Positions 22,951-35,855 are shown, numbered from the stretch's first letter. The stretch: DNA of 64,000 nucleotides from Melieria omissa (GCA_963971225.1 OZ020267.1:121947891-122011890), one strand, 5' to 3'. Notes: a model not told the origin generated them from the letters alone. Numbers and translations are program-made.

Positions 22951-23664
22951 TTACCGCAATAGTTCAGCAGGTAGTGCATTGGCTTCTCATATCAGAGGCC
23001 TTAGGTTCGATTCCTAGCTCGCGCTGCTGAAATATTCGTCTACTTCTATCGCTATCCCCATAAAGCAGATTGAAAATTAAAAGAATCGCTCAAGTGCAAT
23101 CTTCGTAGGCAATGGAAAAACCTACAAGTGTGAAAGGAAATTACTAGTGTCCGACCGAAACCACTTTTTTGGGCCGAAACCGAAACCGAGCTTCGGTTTT
23201 TTTTTTAATATTCGGTCGAAACCGAAATTTTCTAGTTGAAATAAAAATCACCACATCAGGCATCAAAATCACAATTTTTCAACAAACGAAATTTACTTTA
23301 TGTAAATAAAGAACAAACCAACAAACATAACATTACATAAATAAATACTTATTAATAAAAACAATTAATAACACTTTTTAAAAACATAAACATAAAAAAA
23401 TCAAATCAAAATATTCCAAAAAGTTTCGGTTTCGGTCATTTTTTGGCCGAAACCGAAATCACTTATTTGGGCCGAAACCGAATATTCGTTCGGACACTAG
23501 AAATTACCCAAAACAAACCGCCGTAGGTTCCCTCTTCCCTTGTATCCGTTTGTAATGTGTGTATTGTAATAAGTATATCAAAGGGGTGAAATTTGTGGTA
23601 TCACAATGGGCCCATATAGAGGCCTCAATAGATCTCATACAGAGGCAGCCACTACAGCATACCT
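22951..23664 (+). repeat. tRNA-derived SINE (family B), copy 1, split by a hAT MITE
   Basis: The tRNA-like head has an A box ATAGTTCAGCAGGTAG (22959-22974), an anticodon-loop-like CTCATAT and a B box GGTTCGATTCC (23004-23014). The body and tail (GTGGTATCACAATGGGCC, then AGAGGCAGCCAC) match the second copy at 60502-61747. The tail also resembles the 3' end of the non-LTR element at 60698-61538. The copy is interrupted at 23145-23499 by a hAT MITE. Without it the SINE is about 350 bp. Ends are approximate; no duplication was found. Confidence 0.8.
23145..23499. mobile_element. hAT MITE with GGCCGAAACCGAAA repeats
   Basis: Inverted ends TAGTGTCCGACCGAA and TAGTGTCCGAACGAA (complement of right) lie within the exact 8-bp duplication GAAATTAC (23137-23144 and 23500-23507). 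Subterminal GGCCGAAACCGAAA motifs occur repeatedly near both ends, which is typical of hAT. 355 bp, noncoding. Confidence 0.92.
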
Positions 23665-24564
23665 ACCCACCTACTGTTACTAAAAAAGCTGTCTGTCATT
23701 TTGGTCAAGCAATGTTTATGTGAATTTTGCCAACTGGAACTGAATATCGCACTTCATGACGAAAACCCTCGAAGCATAGGAAGTGTGCAGTTCATTGGGC
23801 AAGACGTAGGACTTTCCTGACGTAAAGTGCATTCAAAGCCATTAACTCGTGCTTAACTATAAACATCTGAATGGCCTTTCGGCAGCTAAGCGGCGAACTC
23901 ATAAGCAATGGCAAACTCAGAGCACTTATCGCATTAGGCATTTCAATTGATCTTTTAATAATAAATTACAATTATGAATGAATTTTCGGCTTAAAATATC
24001 TGAAGATGGACACATGATGAAAACAAAGCAAAATTCGAAAGAAAATCTTTATACCAGACTATTTAAAACGGTTCGATTCAATTTGTATTTTGATAAAATG
24101 GACGCAAAACTTGCCGCAAATTTTAATTTTAATCAATGTACGTGCTTTGGAGAAGTTTATTTATGTATATTACATTTCATCTTCTAAATTATTATTATCT
24201 ATTCACCTACGCTCATTCCTCACTATATGTGAACTAGATTGTTTTTTGGAGATTAAATAAATTTTAATGGAGAAAACGTATGAGACAAGAAATTGGTGAG
24301 ATGAAATGGAAAACAGTGCCATCTCATAGAACTTAAAAAAATAGTTTAAAAAAACTATAAAGAAAACCGACTAATTACTGTTGTTCAGAAGTTGCTCTTA
24401 GATGAATAATTTGCTAAAAGTTTCTTCGGACATATTTACTCATATCTCCAATCCTTAAAGGATTAAATAGGCTCCCAGGTTAACCTTAGAGGACAACCAG
24501 AACGACCCCTGTTTATTTGCCCGCTTATAACATTTTATTTATTTATTTAAAGTTAAGTTTTTTG
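23665..24564. other. AT-rich spacer, nothing recognised
   Basis: No gene or element end seen. Confidence 0.5.
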
Positions 24565-24566
24565 TA

Positions 24567-25215
24567 CAGGGTGGACCACATACGATTTGAATCCGTTATA
24601 AAAAAAAACGAATGAATAATTTTTGAAAATTCCTGTTTCATTACAAAACTTGGACTTTGTTATTTAAGAATGAAAAACGATATCGTTCATATGACTGCCA
24701 CGACTGGCCTACAGTACACCATTCGGTCACCCCAATTTTCAAGTACTTTTTCGATTATTTCGTGTAGAATTTCCTGAATGGCAACCTCGATTTCATGTTT
24801 CAAAGCGTAATACTTGTCCTTTACTGCTCCCACAAAAAAAGGTCCAACGGACTTAAATCGCAGCTCCGTGGCGGCCAATTGACTTCAGAATTTCGGCTGA
24901 TTATTCGATTTGCCAAAGTTAGCCCAAAAGTTAGATTTTTTACGTGCCGGATGGTCATGAGCCTTCAGTTCTTGGACCAATTGGATTTTGAAAGCCTTCA
25001 TACCGAGATCTTTATGTAAAATTTTCATCAAAGAAGTGTGGGAAATGTTCACTTCCTGAGAGCGATGGCGAGTTGACGTTGACGGATGTTCAGGCACATT
25101 TTCGGCTACAAAAGCAATGCTTTCGGCTGTGCGCACCGCATGAGAACGGGAACGGGTTGTTTGGTCCATTAACGATTCAGTTTCACTAGCTCGCTTCACA
25201 AATTGATCCACAAAC
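24567..25215 (-). pseudogene. Tc1/mariner-superfamily transposase, internally deleted
   Basis: The left end CAGGGTGGACCACATACGAT follows TA and resembles known Tc1/mariner-type ends. The minus-strand protein begins VKRASETESLMDQTTRSRSH and runs through a helix-turn-helix region (HTSLMKILHKDLGMKAFKIQ) typical of a Tc1/mariner transposase with a two-part DNA-binding domain. It then jumps to a C-terminal piece. There WPPRSCDLSPLDLFLW (third catalytic position) is readable in one frame and VKDKYYALKHEIEVAI in another. The segment with the first two catalytic acids is missing. The right terminal repeat was not found. Dead element. Confidence 0.75.
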
Positions 25216-26439
25216 TGAGTTAAAGGCCAATCTTTTTTTTGATTTTTTTATGTAATTTCTTACAGTTTGGGTTGAAGACTCTCTAGTTTGGAAGTAAGTT
25301 CTCAATATTTCCCAATTTTGTTGAAGCGCATAGTGTCCCATTTCGTAAATGTCAATCTTTTAACTAAATTACGAACACAAATTGAATGACATTTGGATTG
25401 CCATTCTCGAAATAAAGCGTAGTTGAAATTCCAAACGCTATATGGACCACCATATATATAACATGCATATAGAAAGATATAGAGCTTAAAAAGAACAGCA
25501 TGGAAAAACTCAGTGTAGCGGAGAGATCTGGCTGGCACATTAAGGAAATTCTTCCCCAAGAGTACCGGGCAATCAACACCACCACCGAGGACAGAAACAG
25601 GACTATTTTCCTACTCTGCAATGAGTTTAAAATAATTAATTGGCCTCTCGTCGATTCATATCTGGGATCCTCTTCCCGAACATGCTGGAATATTCCTCAT
25701 TTTCCATACTATTAAGCAATATTTTTGAACTTGTTGAGCTCTGTCATTAATTAAGTTATTGATTGTTACGTAATATTATTTTGTCACTCACCCATTATGA
25801 TCTTCTTTATTAGTCAGTAAGCAAACAATTGTTCTTTGACTAATTAGGAATAAATGAAATTAATTATGAAATTATTTTTCAGTTTAGTTTTACTGCTTTT
25901 ACATTCGTCTTTAATGATATGGAAGTTGTATGGTTCTTTCTGTCTGATTTTCAATCTGCTACATGTTCCATTGTAAACACTTTCAAGGAATTAGTAAAAG
26001 TTTCAATCTTTGTTCTTCGTTCTAGTCATTTCTTTGATCCTTTTTCTCTATAGTTATGTTATATTTTGCATTGTTTGGAAACAATTACTCGCTGGCTCTG
26101 CTTTTTGCACCTGACATCAATATTAGTTCTGTTATCTTTTCCAACATATTTATGGTTTCCTACTATCTCCAATGTTCTTATTTTTAGAAAATAATAAAAT
26201 CCCTATTCCCTTTGTGTATATTACAACATCACTCATATAAGTTCTGTTGTCAGGGTAATTTCATAGGAATTCCTGATATTAGTCATTCGATTGCGTAGTT
26301 TCCTTTCATTTACTCGGCGACACGTGCACGTGCCAACTCCCCTTCACAAATATGTTCTCAGTCTGCAAGCACTTCCTGTCGTTGTCATTTAATTCAGATT
26401 TTTGTTTTACAAGAGTGCTTGCAAAACAATAAAAATGTA
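25216..26439. other. AT-rich spacer, nothing recognised
   Basis: No gene accepted. An overlapping palindromic E-box pair CACGTGCACGTG lies at 26321-26332. Confidence 0.5.
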
Positions 26440-26890
26440 TCCAAGTTCGTCGCGACCGCCGCGACCCGCTCCCAGTTTCGTCCTTTCTGCAGAGAAATTT
26501 AAAGGCACCGCACAGATGACGCAGCCCTGATGGTGCAAACGCTGAATCATGCGCGACTACGCTGGGGAAGCTGTCGATGACAAAAACAGTCGGCAGCCAA
26601 GTCGAGTGGGAAGCGATGATGTCAGTTTGGCAGCGGCTGCTTTAACTATTCGCTTAGTGGACCTGCACTGCGCCCACTCTCTGTCTCTGTCTTACGAGCG
26701 CGTGTCCCATTGCCCCTCTGCGCCGGATGCCATTTGAATGCTTTTACCATTAGTACATGCCATGTATGTATGTCAAAGTTGGGCCGTCATTTCGGCGGAA
26801 GTCTAGACTCGAGACGTGCGCATGGCGCACGCTTCCTGTTCCCTGCCCCCTGGACTGGAGGATGTTGCCATAGCATTGCAAATTCCTTGT
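26440..26890. other. GC-richer island
   Basis: CG- and TCT-rich unique-looking DNA without transposon ends or a recognisable protein. Possible regulatory DNA. Confidence 0.35.
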
Positions 26891-27619
26891 AGTAGATTGT
26901 TTCTTATATTTCGTTGTCGTAATTGGTTGCAATGATTGCTGTTGCCATTTTATGGCGTAGGCATTATTTTCATATCATCCATTCTCATTAGTAAATTTTA
27001 TTAATGTTCCTTATTGAGTTTAAATGCCAATTGAGTTGAAACATTTGTTTGGGTTTTGTCTTCAAGTATTTACTTGGTTTTATTAGTGTTTATTTATAGG
27101 AGCGATTTGATGGAAAATAAGACTAATCACACACAAACTAATCAAAGTCAAATTCATGTTCGAATTTGACGCAAGAAATTTATAATTGCAAGAGATTTAG
27201 TGAATGTTTGGGGAATTCAGTAGTTGAACAAAAATCAAACTGTTTTGAATTCCATAATTCCGCGATTTTATGCGGGTTTGAAAATGATGGTAAGATGTTG
27301 AATAAATTTGATAACCGAAAGCGAAAGCTTTCAGTATTTCCGCAATGCATATTTTTCTATGCGAGCAACGCACAAGAAACATATCAATAAATAAATATTC
27401 CAGACAAATTCTCTTTATTATTTTAAAGATTATAGCTTTGATAACATCGCTTACAAATATTAAATTCAAATTTCGAAATTTGAAAAAAGTTATAGAGATT
27501 TGAAGGATGCGGAGTACGCTGCTTTGCACTTACACGCAAAACATCTAAAACATGTTTCGAAACAAATCTCTCAAAATGCTTCCCTCTGCTATATAACAAG
27601 ATCTACTAAATCGGTATAA
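26891..27619. other. AT-rich spacer
   Basis: Nothing recognised. Confidence 0.5.
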
Positions 27620-28689
27620 ATCTTTAGCTTATACTAAAATCACATCGTTCCCCAATGACCTGCACAGGTCTGAACTGTGATGCGATGCTTTGATGGTTTA
27701 CTACTTTTATGCTTTTGTATTCTACCTGAACTGTTGCAGTTGCAGTTTTCGTACGAAACCTGCTGCAAAATCCTCTTTCTAAAACGAAAGCACCTAATGC
27801 TGAGAACACTCAAGCCACAGAATCTATAAGAACTTTGCGCTTGCGCATACGCGCCGACTGATCGCCCAGCGCTGAGTCGCATTGCGAAACATTTTCGAAC
27901 GTCACATCTTACGTGCGTGATGCCCTGCGCTAAACTGCCGACCGACGTGTACGCGGAGCCTTGGCTGGAGGGCGGTGAGCCTGTAGCCGTGCGCACATGT
28001 TAGGTGCGCACATACATACACACAACATAAGCCGTTACGCCGGTTAACACATCTCCACGCTACGCCCACCCATGCACCCTCCCCTTGAACAGTTTCGACT
28101 GGCATTCGGGCGCTTTGTTTGTTTTCAATTTCATCTACGCAATGCAGTGCTGCGCTCCCCTCGTCCGTTTCCACATCACAAATCCGCACACCGCCACTCA
28201 GGCCGACAGTTTGCGTTTCTCCTCTGACGTTTTGCGCAGCAACTCCGCATACTTTTATTGTTGCGTAGCTGTTGTGAGTATTATTGTATTTGTGTTTTTC
28301 CACCACACACAAACGCCCGGTTCTATATCATAAAAATTTCAATTAATTCCGTTGCGGCTGCAAAAAGCGCACGAAAAATATTTCAACGTATCCAGCTTTG
28401 TGGTGGAATATTTGAATGCGTCGCATTCAATTTTTTATCGCCCAGCAGGCGCATCAAAAGAACCCAATTTTGATAGTTTAGCAAGCAAGAAAACTGGGAA
28501 TTTTGCAAAAAAAAAATTGCTGCCATATTACATCAACTTTTGACATATTTTATGGCGCACGAGTTTTTACTATATCAAACAGATTTGGGGTATGCAAAGG
28601 TTGAATTCGAATTTTCGATACTAGCGAGAGATGTTGATTAAAACTATAAATTTTACACTAGCAACAGAAAGGAATAGATTGAGGACGTA
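27620..28689. other. GC-richer island then AT-rich spacer
   Basis: The island runs to about 28340. No recognised gene or element end. Many open frames on both strands reflect composition only. Confidence 0.4.
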
Positions 28690-28695
28690 ATCTGT

Positions 28696-28960
28696 AGCAA
28701 CGAAATTCATATTTTTACCGATGTGTTGTGGGTCATAATTGGATCAGGCTCAGAGGTGCGAGATCTATCGTGATATCACAACACTAACAAGGGTTTTTAA
28801 ACAACTTAATGCGGCCAGATTTTCAGGTCGATATGATCGCTGGAATCCTTATCCTGTTGGTCGGTTTAACATGCCATTTAAATGCAGAAATCCTTTATGT
28901 TCCACTAGTGAGGTCGGCTCGAATTCAAAAGCAAAAGCCAGTACAATGTAATAACAAAAC
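28696..28960 (+). pseudogene. Possible non-LTR RNase H fragment, heavily deleted
   Basis: The frame NEIHIFTDVLWVIIGSGSEV resembles the first catalytic block of retrotransposon RNase H (usually IxIFTDGSxxxxGSG), with the Asp present. It stops after about 24 codons. Further on RFNMPFKCRNPLC weakly resembles the LPFNxxCRxC motif found near the end of such proteins. The middle is absent. Low certainty. Confidence 0.35.
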
Positions 28961-31499
28961 TCTGTTTTTAAGTAAATAGTTTTAAAACACATCTTCATCC
29001 GTAGCCAAAACTTGCAATGGCTTGAAAAATCTGAGAAACTGAAAACAGACAAAAGTGATTGTTGCCAGACGGTGTATTTGAGTGAAAAAACGGGAAAAGT
29101 GCTCAGGTCAGTTGTTTTCAGTCAGGTATTTTCATTTCAACCGATGCGGTAACACCGCACCACTGCTGACACCGACGATTTTGACAGAAGCGATAAACGA
29201 TCAGCCGGTGGCATGCTACAACCTTGTAGTTGAACCATGAATCTTACTATCCATATCAGCGTCCACAGAGGTGCCAGATTTCTACAAAAATTCAAGAGGT
29301 TTCGATTGTTAACTTGGACGAAAGAGCTTCCTTACATAATGAGTATTTTGTTGCTACAATAAATGATCTGACTGGATTAGCAAGTCACCTCTCTCTTCTA
29401 CTTCTTTGATGTTTTCCATTAGCCATTAATCATTTGGTACCTGTCAACTCTATATTCACAGCTAATTCTTTCTATTACATATTAAGGACGACGGAATCTG
29501 TTTAGTGCGAAACTCATATCCGGCATCTACCTTCCGATAAAAATTAAATCCAGCAGCAGGCAAAAGCATTTGAAATCATCTAAACTCATATTACGCATTT
29601 CATTGTTTATTCATAGTTCGGAGTCCTTAACCAGCCCATCGTATTTTACATATAAGAAAATTCGTTAAACTTAATACAAAATATTAAATAAAGTATAAGA
29701 AAGAGTTTTCTAGCTTAGTACAGCCAGTTAAATTCCATTATATTTCTATCCAGCATAAATTTTGGTACTTCTGTTCTTACTCAATCAGTCCTGTTTGATT
29801 CTTAATTACTCATTGCCTGAGCTTGCTTGAAGCCATGAACGAAGTGTTGCCTCTTAGCAATATTTTCTCTTAATGGATTGTTGACAAGTGAATATAATGA
29901 ACGCATGAAAGCGAGACAAGAATCGAGGCATAAGTACACCTTTTCAATTATCGTCGTAATGACAAAGGCATAAGTGGCTACAATGCGACAGGCCGTAATC
30001 AACGTCAGAGCACGCCTCGAGTGCTCCATGCCGAGAATGGATTGAGCAATGCATGCGGCAAGTTGGAGTGACCACAAATGATTTTTGGAATAACATTTTA
30101 TCAGTGGTTGGATATTGCTGTGAAAAGGCGAATATCCAAAGTCTTTGTGCAGCTAAAGAAAGAAAGCCACAAGCCACGCCGATTCAGATTACGAAAGGTT
30201 AACACACATACTTACATATAGTATTTGTGTAGGTGTGTGTGCCTTCATGAATGACACATAATATTTCAATATTTCAGTCAGCACGCCTGCAAATTTGACA
30301 AGCGCGTTATGCAACATAAAAAATCGTCCCGATTCTCATTCACTTTTCCGGCTGAGCTACTTTCGATGACACATTTTTACACCGCTTTTTATATTTATGA
30401 AATAAAAAAGGGCATTCCATCGATTTTATTTATTTACATTTATACAATATTTTTTCAATCGTTAAATAGCTGAAAACAACATAAAAAGAATTCGCAATGA
30501 AACTTTTGCATTTCCGTCAATACTTGTCAGCAAAAAGCATTGAATGTGAAATATTTTATTGGTGTTGCCTGGTGCCAAGTCTGAGATATTTTCCCAACAA
30601 TTATATGAAAGAAAAAAACTTTAATCATTGAACAGTATTCAATGGTAAAGCACAAACGAATAATTAATTAAGTTTGGCAAAAAATTATAAAAAGATTTTC
30701 ATATAACCAACCTGGGATTATGGGGTTCGTAAAGCAAACAGGAAGCAAAGTCGTTATGGACAACAAAGAGGTTAGGTTACGGAAGGGGTGTGTGCGGCAA
30801 GCACTTCCACTCGGAGACCCTGTTGGGTCCATTGTGAATCCCTTCATTTTCGGAGAAAACCACTGCTTTCCTCTATCTGTTGGGATCCCTGTAGATCCAA
30901 GCGGGATCTTTTGGGAACCATTGGTTCTTGGCGAGGAAATTGTGTAGATAGGTTATCTGTGCGTCTGCTACTTCCGCGAGCCCATCAAAGAACCTTGCCC
31001 CAAGAGTCTGGATGCCTTGAACCAAAGGGTATGTTACTAAGAATAGGTCAATAACACTCAGGGAAGTTAGTCATACAAGATCTTATGGTCAGACATATTT
31101 ATTAAGCTCTTTTTACCGTTGCCGGAACAGATAAATGGAATGTAATGGAATGTGGATAGGGTTTTGGTTTCCGAGGTGCTTATTCGAGAGTTCGAACACG
31201 AATGTTCAAAGCCTGAACGGTAATCAGTAAACGTGCAAACGGCCGTGGCCGGGAATTAAAAATATGGGGAACATAATACAGGAAAATAAGGAAAGGATCG
31301 GATTAGAGATGTGGTCAACAGATGACTAAAAACACCCATTTACCCTTTGTTTCTCAATAGATTTTTTGATTTGGTGATACAGCAGTTTTATGGATTCAAA
31401 ACTTTGCACTGGTAGACATTTTAGTGTCAAAATTCCTTGTGGAACCACATGAGCAGAGATATACATATACAAACGACCAGTTTGACTAAGCTGGGAAGG
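28961..31499. other. AT-rich spacer
   Basis: No gene accepted. A GC-richer patch at about 30770-31040 starts with AGGTTAGGTTAC and looks repeat-derived, but no ends or partner were found in the window. Confidence 0.4.
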
Positions 31500-31734
31500 G
31501 GCATTGGTGTTGTATAAGAAATTTGGGTTGTTGCAGACTTATCAGGTTTCAAAGACGGCCTGCGTATTTCAAGCAGATGTATTGGTCATATTAAAAACGA
31601 GGGTCTGCGCTAGTACTGGACCCAGAAGACAATACAGTTTCGAATATCCTATTAGCTAGTGGAACTTTCAGTTCAATACTTATCCACCTAAATCTGAAAC
31701 TTATTTGGGTTACAGGGCATAGGAACATTGATAT
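31500..31734 (+). pseudogene. Decayed non-LTR RNase H, cut by an LTR
   Basis: VFQADVLVILK resembles the VFQAEVxAI block, and LIWVTGHRNI in another frame resembles the IWVPGHRNIEGN block of non-LTR retrotransposon RNase H. The second block is broken off exactly where the solo LTR begins. Frameshifts and stops are frequent. No continuation was recognised after the LTR. Confidence 0.5.
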
Positions 31735-32160
31735 TGAAACATGAGGCACTCTGTGCTGTGCTATGCATGAATGCTTTTCCAAGCATACTTTTAGGCATGC
31801 ACTTTGGAGTACGGCAAACTCGCTATAATTCGTTTGCTATAATATGGCGAGGATGGTTCGCGAAAGGTGATGAACTGTGCTAGAACAATCGAAATAGAAA
31901 GTACTACTAGAATGTGCAAGAAACATTGAAGCGATAAGAAAACAGGTATAAAAGGCAGCAGTGTGAATTTTATGAGGGTCGAGTCTTACTTGAGCAAGCA
32001 AAGGGGAAACATGCAATAGTAGCAGTGTAAAGTAGTAACAAGTGTAAATTTGTAAATAAAACGATTGTTGGTTTTTGACTGCGTTTGCGCTGAGTAATTG
32101 AAGTGGTTTTATGTTCAAGCACAATCCAGTATACGAACTAGAAAAGTCATTTTCGTAACA
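31735..32160 (+). mobile_element. Solo LTR 1 (same family as 35856 and 43760)
   Basis: Begins TGAAACATGAGG (TGTAAC in the sister copies) and ends TTTCGTAACA. A 4-bp duplication ATAT flanks it (31731-31734 and 32161-32164). A TATA box TATAAAAG is at 31947-31954 and an AATAAA signal at 32055-32060. No internal retrotransposon region is present, so it formed by recombination between two LTRs. A 4-bp duplication suits a Ty3/gypsy-type element, by inference. Confidence 0.88.
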
Positions 32161-32164
32161 ATAT

Positions 32165-33089
32165 CAATCAAAATACGCTTTTTACTTTTAAACATAGACT
32201 TTAGTCATCTCTCTTGAAATTCCTTCCAAAACCAATTAGGTATTGGAATTTTGGGGACACTCGTTTCTAACAACAATCAGTGCTGAGATTTTCGAGGATC
32301 AAAACCCTGACGATTTGGAGGTGGTTTTCATTTACTTCATTTTATTTTGACTCTATTTATTCGGATATCGTTTGTAGGGTCTCTCGGTGCAACATAAATG
32401 ACAGTTACTTTACATATGAATTTAATAATTCTTTTTCGCTTAGACCAACACTCAAAGGATGCCCAAACATTGAACCTTTGCGCAGAGACCTCACGTTAAC
32501 GATTTTGTTGCTACTATAAAATACTTAAAAAATTTTTTTCCAGAGGTTTTGTTGTGAGGTTTATTCAAAATGGTTTTATACAAAAAAGGATTTGTTTATA
32601 GAATTGAAAACTACTTTAAAATTTGTTCAATGAGTCGAAATCATAACTAGATACTAGATATAACTAGAATAAATACTCTGGTAGATATTAAACAATAAAT
32701 ATAAAAAAGATCACCTGGGTGGGTATAAAGTAAAGCGATGGTTAAGACAACATATATATAGGAAATTTATTTAGTTAATTTCAAAGTCAAACAAAATTAC
32801 ACAAATATTTCGTAAAATTATTAGAATAGAACATTGTAAACATTCGAAATACACTCAAACAAAAAACAAATTTAATTTTTCTAACCTTTTGTTTGATAAT
32901 ATTCATGATTTTGCATAATTTTTAAGCAATTTGTGTCACTTGACAGCTCTTTTGTCATGATGAAAAAATTAATTGAATATGGTGTTGTTCACAGATCAGA
33001 CACCGATACAATGCCCATTGATGGGTTTATCTCAATCGATGTGAAATCAAAAGCTGAATGCAGTTTCATGATGTGCTCGTAGCTGATAT
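32165..33089. other. AT-rich spacer, nothing recognised
   Basis: No gene or element end seen. Confidence 0.5.
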
Positions 33090-35252
33090 TTTCCATGAAT
33101 GCAATAACAACAATAACAGCGAAAAGGCTAAGCCGAAATTATGTCCAGCGCTGCGTAACGCATAAAATTGTTTGCATTTCGATGCGATTTATCTCAATAA
33201 AATTGCAATTTGCTCAAATTCACAGGCGCAGAGCGAAGTGGTTTTGGGTGCGCGCGCACTCACCCGAACGCCGCACACTGGGCAGGCGATGAAGCAGAAC
33301 AAACAGCAACGCAATTGCGCCACAATAAATCTCAACTGACGCCAGCGCAATGATAACGGCAGCAGCCAGCAGCCAGCAGCCGCGGCAGTCAAATGTCGAT
33401 GCGCCAAAGTACGCGAAATCGCAATTCATATATCACAACGCACGCAGCGCTATAATGGATGGAAATAACTGTAAAACAATTAGAGTTGCGGAAATAACAT
33501 GCGAAACTCATATTTCGCTGGCGAATTGAAGAATAACATTGAGGGGGACACGCGTCGAAACCAGACAGCAGCGGCTGCGGTGGTTGCGCAAACAAGTGCA
33601 AATGTATGTGCAAACATACATACACATACATATGTACATATGTATGTGTGTTGGTATTGCAAAAAAAAAAAGAGCAACAATGCCAACTGGCAACCGGCAG
33701 TGCAAATCAAATGAAAACAGAGCAAATCAAAGCAAAACAAGCCAAAGCAACAAACAAAACAATCCGCATGCTGAACACACACTGACACTCATTCACCAAC
33801 ACACACACACACACGGGTACATAATTCTGTTATGTTGAATGTGAGGGCGTTGCGGCATGGGCGGCACTGAATCGTTGCGAGGGCTCACAACATTTTCACA
33901 ACGCCGATGTGATTTATCTGGCAATTCGCAAATCAACGTGATCCTCGTCAGCGGCAGTCGCAGCGTCAGCCATGGTCGAATCGTCAACATGAACATTATC
34001 GTCGGCAACAGCGGCAGCAGCAGCGGGCGCATCATCATCCTCCCATCATAACAATCATCATTATCGCCAGCACTGGCGCAGTCATCATAATCTGTCGCCA
34101 GCACACGCGGTAACCCTCTTCCAAAGCGCAGCCCTCTTGCCCACCCAGCATACGCCGCAGCATGGCAACACTGGATAAGCTATGCCGCCAAGTGAGCGCA
34201 CGGGGACAACATCTGCTGCGCGGCACACAATTCGCATACAACAAACAGCGCAATATTTGTCGGGCATTGTCGTTATTGCCGCCATTGCTGTACGTAACGC
34301 CGGCGCATCCGCACAAATGGCACATTTGACAATTGCCATCACCATCGGCAGTGCCATTGTCACTGCTGCGACTGCGACGGCGACTTTTGTTGCCGCTCAT
34401 ATTGTGACTTTTATTATTGTTGCTATTGCTGTTGTTTTAGTTGTTGTTGCTGGCATTTAGTAGTGCAATTGACGAAAAAATCCGCTTCTGTATGCGGCAC
34501 TCAGCTGTTGCTGTTGTTATTGCTCTTACCTCGTTAATGCTGCGTAATGACAGTTTGTGGCGTTCCAGCGGTGCGTGCTGGCAAAGATTTAGATATTCGA
34601 ATGAGTACTCAAATGATGTAAGGCGTGTAAGCTAACGCGATATGCCTGGCGGAATGTGGCAACGATGTGAACCGCAGCCAGCTGGCATTGGCGCAAAATC
34701 AGATTTCACGCGATGCGAATGAATGATGTATTAATATCATTCCGCCTACGCGGGCACGTTTTCGGAAGAGCTTAGAGCTGATTCCACGATTTACTCTTTA
34801 TGGCTTCAGTCGCGCCAAGAAGGGGACTGCGAAGTTGCAGTTATAAACTTGGAAACATTAAGAAGTGTATCGGTTCCTGCTCAACTGAAAACGATGGCAT
34901 TTGAAGTCGTTATGTGTTTGCTCGTTAATCTGGTCACAATCGTTGCTCCATGTGATTGGCACATTAGCGTCCTGCAAGATTACCGAATTGTTCTTTCACA
35001 AATCTGGCCATTTTAATGTAATATTCTCATGCAGAAAGTCATCATTGACTGTGTGCAAACATGAAATGAATTTGTGTTGAAGCTGAACTTTCCTTTGACT
35101 TGTATACGATTACGATGTGTTTGTTTGGTTTCAGCTGCTTGTAGTCAGCTCATGTTGTCCAGGACCATGATCCTCTGATGACAGTCGATCTGTTTGCATG
35201 TCAAACTCGTAGATCCGAGCTTATTTTGAGTTCAATGAATAAGAGATTGTTA
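33090..35252. other. GC-richer island (to ~34700) then spacer
   Basis: Contains ACAT/ATGT microsatellites near 33605-33650, (CA)n near 33800-33815, and GCAGCAGC and TTGTTGTTG stretches. Several open frames on each strand show only low-complexity composition. No element ends recognised. Confidence 0.4.
33605..33650. repeat. (ACAT)n/(ATGT)n microsatellite
   Basis: Alternating ACAT and ATGT units around ATATGTACATATGT, visible directly. Confidence 0.85.
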
Positions 35253-35748
35253 CCCATTGCTGCCTAATGGGTAAAATTTTACCCATGAAAACTGACTTAA
35301 AAAAAAAATCACAGAAGAGTTCGTGGTAGAGATATCTCAAAATCATTGATAGGGGTGGTTGGGGTAAAGATGGAACTTCCTTAGTCTAGTGGAGGTCACC
35401 CTAAAATTCCGCCATCTAGCTACAGTTACCAGACTCCAAAAATTGTGAATTTTTCGGAGGGGGAAAATGTGGTGAAACGTAGTGGCTCTAGAAAATCACA
35501 AAAATCTGCCTCCTAACTCACCTGTAAACAATACTTCTTTTGTTCACGTGTTTAGCTGAGCACTTTAAAAAGTATGGAAAAAAGCTACCATTGCTGCCTA
35601 ATGGGTACAAAATACCCAATGATATGAATGAATTGAATATCTCAGCAACGTGCAGAGAGAGAAAGCTGAATTTCTGATCATTTTGGGTCAATTCCAGGTC
35701 GTGTATGAAATTTTCATATGGGCGGAACTGGTACCCGGCAGCAATGTG
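35253..35748. mobile_element. TTAA-type TIR element with CATTGCTGCC ends
   Basis: Left end CCCATTGCTGCCTAATGGGT and right end (complement) CACATTGCTGCCGGGTACC. TTAA follows the right end at 35749-35752; the left flank TTGTTA is a mutated form. A further internal copy CCATTGCTGCCTAATGGGTA lies near 35589. The TTAA target and CCC start suggest a piggyBac-like MITE, of another family than 2319/19688/54740. Confidence 0.7.
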
Positions 35749-35855
35749 TTAAAACTTGTTGCCTTGAATAGTTTAGCTTCATCAGCACAAGCCGTGCGGT
35801 GATAAATAACGATTATGTTGCACAATTTTCTTCATTCTGGCAGAATCCGTAATAT

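Noticed and set aside
22951..23030. Possible functional tRNA-Met-like gene
   Set aside because: Part of a dispersed SINE; the acceptor stem does not pair.
25500..25715. 71-codon frame starting MEKLSVAERSG
   Set aside because: Too short, with antisense alternatives and no known similarity.
30720..31054. Two overlapping open frames near a GC-rich patch
   Set aside because: Short, with no recognisable motif; the DNA begins AGGTTAGGTTAC and looks repeat-derived.
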